The position numbers and the translations under genes were made by a program. A DNA stretch of 64,000 bases from Chloroflexi bacterium CFX6 (GTDB lineage Bacteria > Chloroflexota > Anaerolineae > Anaerolineales > Villigracilaceae): NCBI GenBank assembly GCA_030263595.1, contig SZPG01000008.1, positions 1 to 64,000 of the forward strand. Direction: 5' to 3'. Each line of letters begins with the position of its first letter. Positions within the stretch are counted from its first letter, which is position 1. The notes beneath the pieces were generated by a model that was given only the letters and a program-made list of their open reading frames with translations, was not told where the DNA came from and made no database searches. Positions 44,882-53,140 of the stretch are shown piece by piece.

Positions 44882-46087
44882 ATGCTCACGAAAACCTTTC
44901 AAGCCGATACCCCGCTCGAAACGCTGCAACTGGTCCAGGCGGAACTGGGCGCGGACGCCATCGTGGTTTCCATGCGCGACGTACCGGGAGGACCTCCGTG
45001 GAGTCCGTGGAAGAAAACGGCGGTGGAGATCGTGGCGGCGCTGCCCGAACCGCAGACTTCACAAACCGTATTACGGCAATCCGCCAACCCGTCCGGCGTC
45101 GAGTTCATCGAAGAGAGACCGGAGATCGAATGGGACTCTGAATCGGATCGTCAACTGGCGGAACTGCGCGCGAAACCGCATCCCAGGCTGAGGCTGAATC
45201 TCAATTCCGGGACGCAGAATCCGCTTCCGGCTTCGTCCGAGGCGGCTTCTCCTCCCAAAGCAAAATCCAACGCCCGGGCAGACGACAAATACATCCCGCC
45301 CGTCCTCAAGAAGATCCAGGGTCAATTGCTGGCTCAGGGCGTGGAAGCGGACCTGGTCGGGAATTTGGTGAGCCTGGCGCTCGAAACGCTCAGCCCTGCC
45401 ACGCTCGGAGACGGCGAGGCGTGCCGGAAGTCCATCATTCAACTGCTCGGCGCGGAGTTGCCCGTACAGCGCGGCGCGGGGAAATTTTTATCGGGCAACG
45501 TGGTATGTGTGATCGGCGGAAGCGGAGGCGGCAAGACGAGTTCGGTCGCGAAACTGGCGCTGTTCTTCAGCCGGACGATGAATAAAAATATTACCTGGGT
45601 GTGCGCCGATACGATTCGCTCGGGCGCGGTGGCGGAGGCGCGCGCCTACACCGACGCGCTGGGGTTCGATTTGAAGTTGGTTTACGCGCCGGAGGATTTG
45701 AAGGATTTGACGCTCGGCGCCGGCCCCGACGATCTGTTTTTGGTGGATACGCCCGGCTACAACCCGTGCAGCGAAAGCCAGATGGTCGAGCTGGGCGAGT
45801 TGCTCTCGGAATTGCCCAAGCGCATCACGTACCTGGTAGCCCCGGCGACCATCAAAGAGTCGGACCTGTTCCAACTTTCGGCGTCGCTCGGCGTGTTCAA
45901 TATTGACGGCGTGATCCTCACGAAACTGGACGAGACGCGCAGTTTCGGCGGCGTGTATAACTTCGCGCGCAGGAACAGAATCCCGCTGGGGTATTTCGCC
46001 GCCGGCCGGGACGCGGCTCGCGAGCTCGAAGCGGCTGACCCCCTCCGGCTGGCTGCGGCGCTGTTCGGAAAGGAGTGGAATAAATGA
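44882..46087 (+). CDS. flhF: Flagellar SRP-like GTPase FlhF
   Basis: 401 residues. An N-terminal B domain (TFQADTPLETLQLVQAELGADAIVVS), a Pro/Ala linker, the N domain and the SRP-type G domain with P-loop GGSGGGKTSS (about 212-221), DTPGYNP and TKLDETRSFGGVYNF. FlhF places the export apparatus and sets flagellar site. No flhG follows, which is unusual. AAAGGA precedes the start. Confidence 0.92.
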   Translation: MLTKTFQADTPLETLQLVQAELGADAIVVSMRDVPGGPPWSPWKKTAVEIVAALPEPQTSQTVLRQSANPSGVEFIEERPEIEWDSESDRQLAELRAKPHPRLRLNLNSGTQNPLPASSEAASPPKAKSNARADDKYIPPVLKKIQGQLLAQGVEADLVGNLVSLALETLSPATLGDGEACRKSIIQLLGAELPVQRGAGKFLSGNVVCVIGGSGGGKTSSVAKLALFFSRTMNKNITWVCADTIRSGAVAEARAYTDALGFDLKLVYAPEDLKDLTLGAGPDDLFLVDTPGYNPCSESQMVELGELLSELPKRITYLVAPATIKESDLFQLSASLGVFNIDGVILTKLDETRSFGGVYNFARRNRIPLGYFAAGRDAARELEAADPLRLAAALFGKEWNK

Positions 46088-46488
46088 AGAACGAAACTCC
46101 CGAAGAACTGGAAGGTCAGCCCAAGCCTTCCGATGAATCGAAGAAAAAGCCCGCCGAGGCGCAGAAGAAAAAAAAGGACCTGGATGGCGCGCGCCTGCCT
46201 GTGCTGGTCGAGTTCACCTATACCTTTTCCACTTTGGTCCTGCTGTTCATCGGACTGACGGTTGCCGTCACTTCCTTCTTGAATGGCGCAGGTTTGTTCG
46301 CCATCGTCCTGCGGACGGGCGTCGCAGTGGCGGTGATGGGCGGCTTGTTGATGCTGATCGCCTCGCAGGTCTCGTCCGGCATGTTGTTCGCGCAGACGGT
46401 CGAGCAGGAGGAATATCAACAGGCGGCGCGGGAAAGAGTCGAAGAACCCTCCAGCGCCGGGACTCGGGACAATACGGAGGCGTCGTAA
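46084..46488 (+). CDS. Small membrane protein between flhF and fliA, unknown
   Basis: 134 residues. A Lys/Glu-rich cytosolic head (about 1-40) and two membrane helices (about 48-70 and 76-98), then a charged tail. Overlaps flhF by four bases and ends 3 bp before fliA, so it is part of the flagellar operon. It takes the place where flhG is often found but is not related to it. No family recognised. Confidence 0.7.
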   Translation: MKNETPEELEGQPKPSDESKKKPAEAQKKKKDLDGARLPVLVEFTYTFSTLVLLFIGLTVAVTSFLNGAGLFAIVLRTGVAVAVMGGLLMLIASQVSSGMLFAQTVEQEEYQQAARERVEEPSSAGTRDNTEAS

Positions 46489-46491
46489 CCC

Positions 46492-47250
46492 ATGGTCATG
46501 CAAGCGGAAGCGGTGGACGTTTTGAGCGAATTCCTCCTGACGCGTTCGCCGGAAGCGCGCGAGAGGGCGGTATTGCAATCCGTACCGTTGGTGCATTACC
46601 TGTTGGCGCGGATGGGAATCACCCGGGAGATGGGCGGCGACTACGAAGACCTGGCGCATCAGGGTTTGATGGGCTTGATCGAAGCCGTGGATCAGTTCGA
46701 CCCGGATTTCAGCGCGCGCTTCAGCACCTACGCCAGCCTGCGCATCCGCGGCAAGATCCTGGATTACCTCCGCGCCTCCGATTGGATGCCGCGCGCCGCG
46801 CGCAAGCGGACGCGGCAGATCCAGAAGAGCATCGCTGCGCTGTGGTCCGGGAATCTGCGCGAACCGACGGAAGAGGAGATCGCGAAACACCTTGGGACAA
46901 CGGTCGAGGATGTCCAGCAGGGGCTGGCGGATTCCAACCGCGTGCTGGTCTCACTCGATACGATCATGGAGTCGGACCACAAGGATGACGGTTCCCTGCA
47001 CGAATACCTGCGCGACGAGAATCAGGACGATCCCTCCGACATCGTGGAAGAGGAAAGCCTGATCGGCGAAATGACGGATGCGATTCAAAACCTGTCCGAG
47101 CGCGAGCGCCTGATCCTGTCCCTGTATTACAACGACGAACTGACGTTCAAGGAAATTGGAAAGGTCCTCGACCTGACCGAGTCGCGGGTCTGTCAATTGC
47201 ACGCCCGCGCCATCCTCAACCTGAAAGCGATGATGACCGATGAGCAATAA
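46492..47250 (+). CDS. fliA: Flagellar sigma factor FliA (sigma-28)
   Basis: 252 residues with regions 2 to 4: DLAHQGLMGLIEAVDQFDPDFSARFSTYASLRIRGKILDYLR, then region 3 PTEEEIAKHLG and region 4 LSERERLILSLYYNDELTFKEIGKVLDLTESRVCQLHARAI. The RGKILDYLR and LSERERLI signatures are those of FliA/SigD. It should read the three GCCGATAA-type promoters in this window. The anti-sigma FlgM is encoded 2 kb downstream. Confidence 0.94.
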   Translation: MVMQAEAVDVLSEFLLTRSPEARERAVLQSVPLVHYLLARMGITREMGGDYEDLAHQGLMGLIEAVDQFDPDFSARFSTYASLRIRGKILDYLRASDWMPRAARKRTRQIQKSIAALWSGNLREPTEEEIAKHLGTTVEDVQQGLADSNRVLVSLDTIMESDHKDDGSLHEYLRDENQDDPSDIVEEESLIGEMTDAIQNLSERERLILSLYYNDELTFKEIGKVLDLTESRVCQLHARAILNLKAMMTDEQ

Positions 47251-47644
47251 CATCCCGAAAGTATCCCTCGAAGATTCGTTATACGTTTTGCAACTGGCGC
47301 GCGAGACGGCGCTTGCCAGGAATCGTCAGGCGCAAGCGGAGCGGATGAATCCGGTCGTGGAGCAAATGCGCGGGCTGGTCGCGAACGCGAACCAGTCGCC
47401 GACGACCGCGCCTTCCACCGGCGTGATGGGGCAGTCCGATTTCAAGGCGTTGTTGAACGTCGCCGCCTCGCGGACGAATGAAGAGCGCGCGACCGAATCG
47501 ACTTCGTCGGTCGCGGAGCGCAACCGGCTCGTCGGCGCAATGGCGCAAGCCAATATGTCGGAGGTGGACATCGCCCGTCAGTTTGGCATGAGCCGCGAGG
47601 AAGTCCGCTTGATCTTGAACGTGCAGCAGAGGAACAGGAGATAA
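47240..47644 (+). CDS. Conserved-position flagellar operon protein with C-terminal HTH
   Basis: 134 residues, overlapping the end of fliA by 11 bp. The N-terminal half is helical (EDSLYVLQLARETALARNRQ), the middle Ser/Thr-rich, and the C-terminus (MSEVDIARQFGMSREEVRLILNVQQR) looks like a helix-turn-helix. No named family recognised. Position between fliA and rod genes suggests a regulatory or assembly role. Confidence 0.68.
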   Translation: MSNNIPKVSLEDSLYVLQLARETALARNRQAQAERMNPVVEQMRGLVANANQSPTTAPSTGVMGQSDFKALLNVAASRTNEERATESTSSVAERNRLVGAMAQANMSEVDIARQFGMSREEVRLILNVQQRNRR

Positions 47645-47650
47645 ACCGCG

Positions 47651-48409
47651 ATGATCAAAGGTCTTTATTCAGCCGTTTCGGCGATGGTGATGAACGCTGC
47701 CCGTCAGCAGGCGCTCAGTCACAACATCGCCAACATGCAGACGCCCGGCTTCAAGCAGATTTTCACCTCCGCCGGCGACTTCATGCAGGAGCAGGCGGTG
47801 TACGTCAACGGCAAGCCCGGGACGAACTCCGTCAGGTACGTCGGCAATCTGGGGTTGGGCACGCAGATCGGTCTCGAATTTGTGGACTTCACCGAAGGCG
47901 GTTTCCAGCAGACCGATAATCCGCTCGACTTCGCGTTGCAGGGCAATGGTTTCTTCCGCGTGGAAACCCCCGACGGCGAACGCTACACGCGCGATGGACG
48001 CTTCCTGCGCGACGCGGATAACAATCTCGTCACGGTGGAAGGTTTCAGCGTGCTGGATGACGCGGGTCAGCCGATCCAATTACCGGACGGGGAGGTTGCG
48101 GCGGCGTCCGATGGGACGATCTTTGTCAACGGGGAGGAAGTCGCCCAATTGGGAATCGGCGTGTTCGCCAATCCCGAAACGGAGTTGCAGCACACCGAAG
48201 GGAATCTGTTCACGGGGCCCGCGGCGTCCACCGGCGAGGACGTTCCGCGCGTGGCGCAGGGCTATCTCGAAATGTCCAACGCCAACCCGTCGCAGGTGAT
48301 GACGCAATTGGTGGAAGTGGCGCGCTCGTATGAAGCCGCGCAAAAACTGGTGCAAAACCAGGATGAATTACTGGGCAAAGCCATCGCCTCGCTCGGGCGC
48401 ATCGGATAA
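47651..48409 (+). CDS. flgF: Flagellar basal-body rod protein, FlgF-like
   Basis: 252 residues of the rod-hook family. N-terminal MIKGLYSAVSAMVMNAARQ then HNIANMQTPGFKQ; middle DFALQGNGFFRVETPDGERYTRDGRF; C-terminal QGYLEMSNANPSQVMTQLVEVARSYEAAQKLVQ. AGGAG precedes the start. One of two adjacent rod genes; this one is assigned to FlgF/FlhO by position and the other to FlgG. The assignment between them is uncertain. Confidence 0.8.
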   Translation: MIKGLYSAVSAMVMNAARQQALSHNIANMQTPGFKQIFTSAGDFMQEQAVYVNGKPGTNSVRYVGNLGLGTQIGLEFVDFTEGGFQQTDNPLDFALQGNGFFRVETPDGERYTRDGRFLRDADNNLVTVEGFSVLDDAGQPIQLPDGEVAAASDGTIFVNGEEVAQLGIGVFANPETELQHTEGNLFTGPAASTGEDVPRVAQGYLEMSNANPSQVMTQLVEVARSYEAAQKLVQNQDELLGKAIASLGRIG

Positions 48410-48419
48410 GGAGTTTAAC

Positions 48420-49163
48420 ATGCCGTACTCATTGTCAGGCACTTTGAATATTTCCAGGCAGGACATGCTCAACCGCCTGCGCGACCTGGACGTGACCAGC
48501 AACAACCTGGCGAACGTCAACACGGCCGGATACAAGGCGAACCGTTCCAACTTTCAGGAGATGCTGAACCAGCGCCTCGAAGACGGGACGCGCCTGGTCG
48601 CCACCCAGTTGATGCCGATGCAGGGCTCCCTGCGAAATTCCGACAAGCCGCTCGATTGGGCGATCCAGGGCGAGGGCTTTTTCAGCGTGACCCTCCCGAA
48701 CGGCGACACCGGCTACACGCGCGACGGACAGTTCACGCTGGACGCGGAACGGAATATCGTCAACGCGAACGGGTATCCGCTCGTTTGGGAGGGCGAGATT
48801 CCCGAGGACACGACCGACATCATCATCCAACCCGATGGGACGGTCATTGCGTTGAATGCCGATGGCGAGAGCGCGGACATCGGCGCGATTCAACTCACGC
48901 GTTTCCCCAACCCCAGCGGACTGACCGGGTACGGAGACAACGTCTGGCTGGAGTCCGATGCGTCCGGCGCGGCGCAGGGGGGCGACCCGGGAACGGAAAA
49001 CTTCGGGATCATCGCCTCGCACAAGGTGGAGGAGTCCAATGTGGACCTTTCACGGGAACTGACGCATTTGATCACCCTGCAGCGCTCCTTTGGCATGTCG
49101 CTCGCCGCCTTCCAGCAGACGGATATGATGATTTCCCAGGCAATCAACCTGCGCAAGGCGTAA
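48420..49163 (+). CDS. flgG: Flagellar basal-body rod protein, FlgG-like
   Basis: 247 residues. N-terminal LDVTSNNLANVNTAGYKANRSNFQEML and C-terminal SNVDLSRELTHLITLQRSFGMSLAAFQQTDMM mark a rod protein. WAIQGEGFFSVTLPNGDTGYTRDGQF is the shared middle motif. AAGGAG precedes the start. Its last codon and stop overlap the -35 box of the flgM promoter. Confidence 0.85.
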   Translation: MPYSLSGTLNISRQDMLNRLRDLDVTSNNLANVNTAGYKANRSNFQEMLNQRLEDGTRLVATQLMPMQGSLRNSDKPLDWAIQGEGFFSVTLPNGDTGYTRDGQFTLDAERNIVNANGYPLVWEGEIPEDTTDIIIQPDGTVIALNADGESADIGAIQLTRFPNPSGLTGYGDNVWLESDASGAAQGGDPGTENFGIIASHKVEESNVDLSRELTHLITLQRSFGMSLAAFQQTDMMISQAINLRKA

Positions 49164-49187
49164 TGTTTTCACAAAACCTGCCGATAA
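49161..49187 (+). promoter_or_regulatory. Sigma-28 (FliA) promoter upstream of flgM
   Basis: TAATGTTT (49161-49168), 11-base gap, GCCGATAA (49180-49187): seven of eight to TAAAGTTT and a perfect -10 box, with the enteric spacing. The -35 box contains the flgG stop codon. flgM begins 41 bp after the -10 box. Confidence 0.85.
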
Positions 49188-49227
49188 TAGGATTGTGAAA
49201 CCATCTACCTTGCAGGAGGATCCGCGT

Positions 49228-49527
49228 ATGAAAATCGAGAATGCCAATTTATCGCCCCTTTCTTCCAAACCCGCCGACGCCGCCCGCCGCGTGGAAAGGA
49301 AGGATTCCCCGAAGGACGTCTCCTCCTCCGTCCGCGCCGGGCAGGACACAGCCGAAATGTCCGAGGAGGCGCGCCTGTTAGCCAAAGCCCGCGCCGCCCT
49401 CGGCAGCGTGGAGGAGACCGACGCCGAACGCCTCGCCGCACTCCGCAAGCAGATCGAGAGCGGCGATTACACCGTGCAGGTCAGCGAACTTGCCCGCAAA
49501 CTGATCGCGCGGCTGTATCCCAAATAA
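49228..49527 (+). CDS. flgM: Anti-sigma-28 factor FlgM
   Basis: 99 residues. A disordered Ser/Pro/Lys-rich first half and a helical second half, with VRAGQDTAEMSEEARLLAKARA and the C-terminal RLAALRKQIESGDYTVQVSELARKLIARLY typical of FlgM. It holds FliA inactive until the hook is complete and is then exported. AGGAGG eight bases upstream fixes the start. Confidence 0.9.
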   Translation: MKIENANLSPLSSKPADAARRVERKDSPKDVSSSVRAGQDTAEMSEEARLLAKARAALGSVEETDAERLAALRKQIESGDYTVQVSELARKLIARLYPK

Positions 49528-49545
49528 CCGGACAAGGACGCCGCG

Positions 49546-50061
49546 ATGGCAGACGACACATTCACGAACGACCTCTTCGAACTTGAAAAAACGCTGGTGC
49601 GGCAGTTCAAGATTCTGAAGGACATGCTCGCCCTCACCAAAAAGGAACGCGAGTCTTTATTGAACGATCCCGGCTCGGTTCTTCGCGTGGTCGAGGAAAA
49701 GGAGGCGCTGCTCGATGAGATGACCCTGCTGGAAGACCAATGCCGCAGGATCGTCCAGGGACTTTCCCTTTCGATGAAACTTCGCTCGGAAGTCACCTCC
49801 ATTCAGGAATTATTGCCGCACCTCCAACCCGAGGAGGCGCGCCGCATCCACACTTTATCGGAGGGGATCTCCAGCCTCGCCAGCCAGGCGCGCGAACTGA
49901 ACCGCGCCAACCAGGCGATTGCCCTCACCAAACTGGATTGGCTCAAAGCCACGCAATCATTCCTGCTTAGCGTCTTTCTGCCCGACCCCGGCTACCGTCC
50001 GCCGCAAAGCGCGTCGCCGCGCCAGGATGCCGCAGGTCTCGGCGTCGAGTTTCGGGCGTAG
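49546..50061 (+). CDS. flgN: Flagellar chaperone FlgN
   Basis: 171 residues, almost wholly alpha-helical (LFELEKTLVRQFKILKDMLALTKKERESLL, VVEEKEALLDEMTLLEDQC). FlgN-type chaperones deliver FlgK and FlgL, whose genes follow. Identified mainly by helical pattern, length and place between flgM and flgK. Confidence 0.82.
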   Translation: MADDTFTNDLFELEKTLVRQFKILKDMLALTKKERESLLNDPGSVLRVVEEKEALLDEMTLLEDQCRRIVQGLSLSMKLRSEVTSIQELLPHLQPEEARRIHTLSEGISSLASQARELNRANQAIALTKLDWLKATQSFLLSVFLPDPGYRPPQSASPRQDAAGLGVEFRA

Positions 50062-50070
50062 GAGAGTCCG

Positions 50071-51471
50071 ATGCCAACGATCTCATCCGGTATCTCCATC
50101 GCGCTGCAGGCGGTCCTTGCGCACTCGCAGGCGTTGGAAATCGTCGAGCACAACGTCGCCAACGCCAGCACGCCCGGTTATCGCAGGCAAAAGGCTTTGC
50201 TGGGGACCGCGGCGCCGTCGCCGATCGTCGCTTCAGAGCATGGGATCGGAGCGGGACAACGCGGCGGAGGCGTGATCGTCGAAAAGATCCAACGCTTCAA
50301 TTTGGAATTCTTCGACGCGCGATTCCGCTCCGTCTCTTCCGAAGCCGGTAACTGGTCGGCGCAGAGCGAGGTTTTGTCTCAGCTCGAGCCGCTCCTCGCC
50401 GAAACCACCGAAGACGGCTTGCTCCCCAAACTGGACCAGTTCTGGGCGGGTTGGCAAAAACTATCCGCCGACCCGACGGACACGAGTCTGCGAACCGTCC
50501 TTCTCGACGACGCCGGTTCATTGGCAAACGCCCTGAACCGCCGCGCGACCCAGATCAGGCAATTACACGCCGAACAGAATCTCGTAGTCGCCGACCGGGT
50601 CAACATCATCAATTCACTGGCTGACCAGATCGCGCAACTCAACGCAGAGATTTCCCGCGTCCTTTCCGTCGGCGAGCAACCCAACGATCTGATGGACAAA
50701 CGCGACCTCGCCCTCGATCAACTGGCTGAACTGACCGGCTCGGTCTCATTCAATCAAAAGAATGGCGAAGTGATGGTCTCTGTTGGCGGGCACGTGCTGG
50801 TGATGGGACACGACACCTTCAAACTACACACCCAGCCCAACGCCGTAGATTCCAGCGTGGTGGACGTGTATTGGAGCGACGGTCAAAAGTTGAATCCGCC
50901 CGGCGGAAAATTGAAAGGCACGCTGGAAGTTCGCGACGATGTTTTGGTGAATCAACTTGCGGGGTTGAACGCCTTGGCAAGCGGACTCATCAATCAAGTC
51001 AACGCCATTCACCGTACAGGCTATGGCTTGAACAACGCGACGAACATGGATTTCTTCTCAGGCACGAATGCCGGCGACATTGTTGTCAATCCGTTGCTCG
51101 ATAACGCCAGTATCGCTACATCGAGCGGAGCGAGTCAAGCCGGGAATAGCGACATCGCCCTGCAAATCGCTAATCTGAAAACCGTCAAAGCGATGAAGGC
51201 TGGGACCGCGACACTCAATGAGTTTTATAACTCGCAGGTCACTGACCTTGGCGTCGTCACGAAACGCGCCGCCGATAATTCCTACCAGCACGGACTGGTG
51301 GCAAAAGCCCTGGGCGACCAGCGCGAGTCGGCGGTGGGCGTCAATTTGGATGAGGAAGCCGCGGAGATGGCAAAGGCGCAGAAGGCGTATCAAGCCGCGG
51401 CGCGCGTCCTGACCGCCTACGACGACCTGCTCGATCTGGTCATCAATCGCATGGGCTTGGTCGGGCGCTAA
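50071..51471 (+). CDS. flgK: Flagellar hook-associated protein 1, FlgK
   Basis: 466 residues. N-terminal VEHNVANASTPGYRRQKALL, FDARFRSVSSEAG, LPKLDQFWAGWQKLSADPTD and C-terminal ESAVGVNLDEEAAEMAKAQKAYQAAARVLTAYDDLLDLVINRMG are typical FlgK. It forms the hook-filament junction. On the short side for the family. Confidence 0.94.
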   Translation: MPTISSGISIALQAVLAHSQALEIVEHNVANASTPGYRRQKALLGTAAPSPIVASEHGIGAGQRGGGVIVEKIQRFNLEFFDARFRSVSSEAGNWSAQSEVLSQLEPLLAETTEDGLLPKLDQFWAGWQKLSADPTDTSLRTVLLDDAGSLANALNRRATQIRQLHAEQNLVVADRVNIINSLADQIAQLNAEISRVLSVGEQPNDLMDKRDLALDQLAELTGSVSFNQKNGEVMVSVGGHVLVMGHDTFKLHTQPNAVDSSVVDVYWSDGQKLNPPGGKLKGTLEVRDDVLVNQLAGLNALASGLINQVNAIHRTGYGLNNATNMDFFSGTNAGDIVVNPLLDNASIATSSGASQAGNSDIALQIANLKTVKAMKAGTATLNEFYNSQVTDLGVVTKRAADNSYQHGLVAKALGDQRESAVGVNLDEEAAEMAKAQKAYQAAARVLTAYDDLLDLVINRMGLVGR

Positions 51472-51481
51472 GGAGTTCGAG

Positions 51482-52408
51482 ATGAGGATCACGCATCGCA
51501 TGATGGTGGATAACGCCATCCAGAACATGTCGGAGAATTTGGAAAAGGTGAGCAAACTACAAGGCAAGTTGTCCACGGGGAAGCAGTTCCAGGTCGCGTC
51601 GGAGGACCCGGCGCGGGCTTCTGTCAGCCTGAGTCTGAAGTCGAACCTGCGGACGCTCGAATCCTACGCCGACACCGCCGAGACCGCGAAGAACTGGATG
51701 ACCGTCACCGACAACGCCCTGGGCGAACTGGGCGATATCGGCATTCGCGCCATGCATCTGATCCTGCGCGGGATCAACGATACTTTCTCCGGCAGCGAGC
51801 GCGCCGCGACAATGGCTGTCGAGATGCAGGATTTATTGAACCAGGCGGTCGAACTCGGCAACACCTCTGTGAACGATCAATATATTTTTGCCGGGTATCA
51901 GGTGAATGCCAAAGCCTTCGAACTGGTCGCTTCGGCGACCGCGTTATTGGACTATCAGGGTAATCCATTTACTCCGAAAGTCGTGAACTATCTTGGGGAT
52001 GCGGGCGTCATGCAGCGCACCCTGGGACCCGACCAATCGGTCGCGTTGAACGTGCGCGGCGACCAGGCGATCAACGGGTTGTTGCAGAATTTGATCCTGG
52101 CGACCAACGCCCTGAAACAGAACGATACCGTCTCCCTGCAAAACATTTTGACGAACCTGCGTTCCTCGCTCGATATTATGGACCAATACCGCGCCTCCAA
52201 CGGCGCGCGGCTGAGGCAGGCGGAGTCGGCGGCGGATTTCCTCGAGACGATGAAGATCGAAACGCAAAGCCTGCTCTCCAGGAATGAGGACATCAACATG
52301 GCGGAGGGAATCTCCCTGCTTGCCAACCAGCAGACCACATACGAAGCCGTGCTGGAGGTCAGCCGGCGCGCCGTTTCCGCGCTCAGCCTTTTCGATTATT
52401 TGAAGTGA
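51482..52408 (+). CDS. flgL: Flagellar hook-associated protein 3, FlgL
   Basis: 308 residues. N-terminal MRITHRMMVDNAIQNMSENLEKVSKLQGKLSTGK, ASEDPARASVSLSLKSNL; C-terminal EDINMAEGISLLANQQTTYEAVLEVSRRAVSALSLFDYL is the flagellin-like end. The second junction protein. Starts 10 bp after flgK. Confidence 0.94.
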   Translation: MRITHRMMVDNAIQNMSENLEKVSKLQGKLSTGKQFQVASEDPARASVSLSLKSNLRTLESYADTAETAKNWMTVTDNALGELGDIGIRAMHLILRGINDTFSGSERAATMAVEMQDLLNQAVELGNTSVNDQYIFAGYQVNAKAFELVASATALLDYQGNPFTPKVVNYLGDAGVMQRTLGPDQSVALNVRGDQAINGLLQNLILATNALKQNDTVSLQNILTNLRSSLDIMDQYRASNGARLRQAESAADFLETMKIETQSLLSRNEDINMAEGISLLANQQTTYEAVLEVSRRAVSALSLFDYLK

Positions 52409-52432
52409 GGGTTACAATACTCAGAGTCGTAT

Positions 52433-52523
52433 GGACTCAAGCGTCTCCAGACGTTTGGGCATCGTATGGACTCAAACGTCTCCAGACGTTTGACTTTTCA
52501 AAAGTCAGGAGACTTTTGAGTCC
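52433..52523. repeat. GGACTC-AACGTCTCC repeat, double copy
   Basis: Two GGACTCAA-CGTCTCCAGACGTTTG units, followed by AAAAGTCAGGAGACTTTTGAGTCC. Related to 24675-24740 and 40610-40639. It separates flgL from csrA. Confidence 0.75.
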
Positions 52524-52547
52524 GTCTCGAATTAATGGAGTATCGCT

Positions 52548-52835
52548 ATGTTGGTATTGACCCGAAAAGTGGATGAGAGCATCGTGATTGGCGACTCGAT
52601 CGTCGTCACGGTGCTGGCGATCGAAGGGGAACAGATCAAGATCGGGATCGACGCGCCGCGCGACGTGCCGATCCTGCGGCAGGAAGTTTTCGATGCCGTG
52701 CAGGACCAGGCGAAGATCCAGGAATTGATGGCAAAGGAAGCGAAACCGGACGCGTTGGAGCAATTGCGGACTCTGTTGTCTTCTGAAAATGACAAGCATT
52801 CGGAGGAGCCAGGCAGGAAAAACGATGCTCCTTGA
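52548..52835 (+). CDS. csrA: Carbon storage/translational regulator CsrA
   Basis: 95 residues. MLVLTRKVDESIVIGDSIVVTVLAIEGEQIKIGIDAPRDVPILRQEV is a complete CsrA core including the Arg of RDVPILR that contacts GGA. The 35-residue acidic tail is longer than usual. CsrA binds GGA in RNA loops and blocks flagellin translation in firmicutes; two such loops are present before fliC here. No fliW is in the window. Confidence 0.93.
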   Translation: MLVLTRKVDESIVIGDSIVVTVLAIEGEQIKIGIDAPRDVPILRQEVFDAVQDQAKIQELMAKEAKPDALEQLRTLLSSENDKHSEEPGRKNDAP

Positions 52836-52860
52836 GTGAACTTGCCGCCTGACTCTATCG

Positions 52861-52898
52861 AGCGCTTCTTTCCCTACGAAAGAGGCGCTTTTGTTTTT
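52861..52898 (+). terminator. Intrinsic terminator after csrA
   Basis: AGCGCTTCTTTC and GAAAGAGGCGCT pair with one G-U, five-base loop, followed by TTTGTTTTT. Confidence 0.85.
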
Positions 52899-52908
52899 CC
52901 CGAATATA

Positions 52909-53017
52909 CGTCATTGCGAGACCTGCGGAGCAGGTCGAAGCAATCTCCTCCTTTTCCAAATGACTCTATGCAACAGGAGATTGCTTCGAGCGGACGAACA
53001 CCGCTCTCGCAATGACA
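52909..53017. repeat. Dispersed palindromic repeat, TCATTGCGAG family, copy 4
   Basis: CGTCATTGCGAG at left and CTCGCAATGACA at right, with inner GAAGCAATCTCC and GGAGATTGCTTC. It lies between the csrA terminator and cheA. Confidence 0.85.
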
Positions 53018-53140
53018 TTGACAAAGTGAAATAAAATTTATTCCTTTTTTCGTTTCTCTTTACGGGCGTTTTACCGGATAAACGAAGACCCTGTGCTATC
53101 TTTCAGGCGGGAAAAGGGCAGCCGCGCCGTTCCAACCATT

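Larger units (their letters stand above)
52836..53140. other. csrA-cheA intergenic region
   Basis: About 300 bp. Holds the csrA terminator, a dispersed repeat and an AT-rich stretch (53028-53060) followed by CCGGATAA at about 53074-53081, where a cheA promoter may lie; the -35 match is poor so no promoter is claimed. Confidence 0.5.

Noticed and set aside
53028-53090. Sigma-28 promoter for cheA
   Set aside because: CCGGATAA near 53074 resembles the -10 box but nothing like TAAAGTTT is at the right distance.
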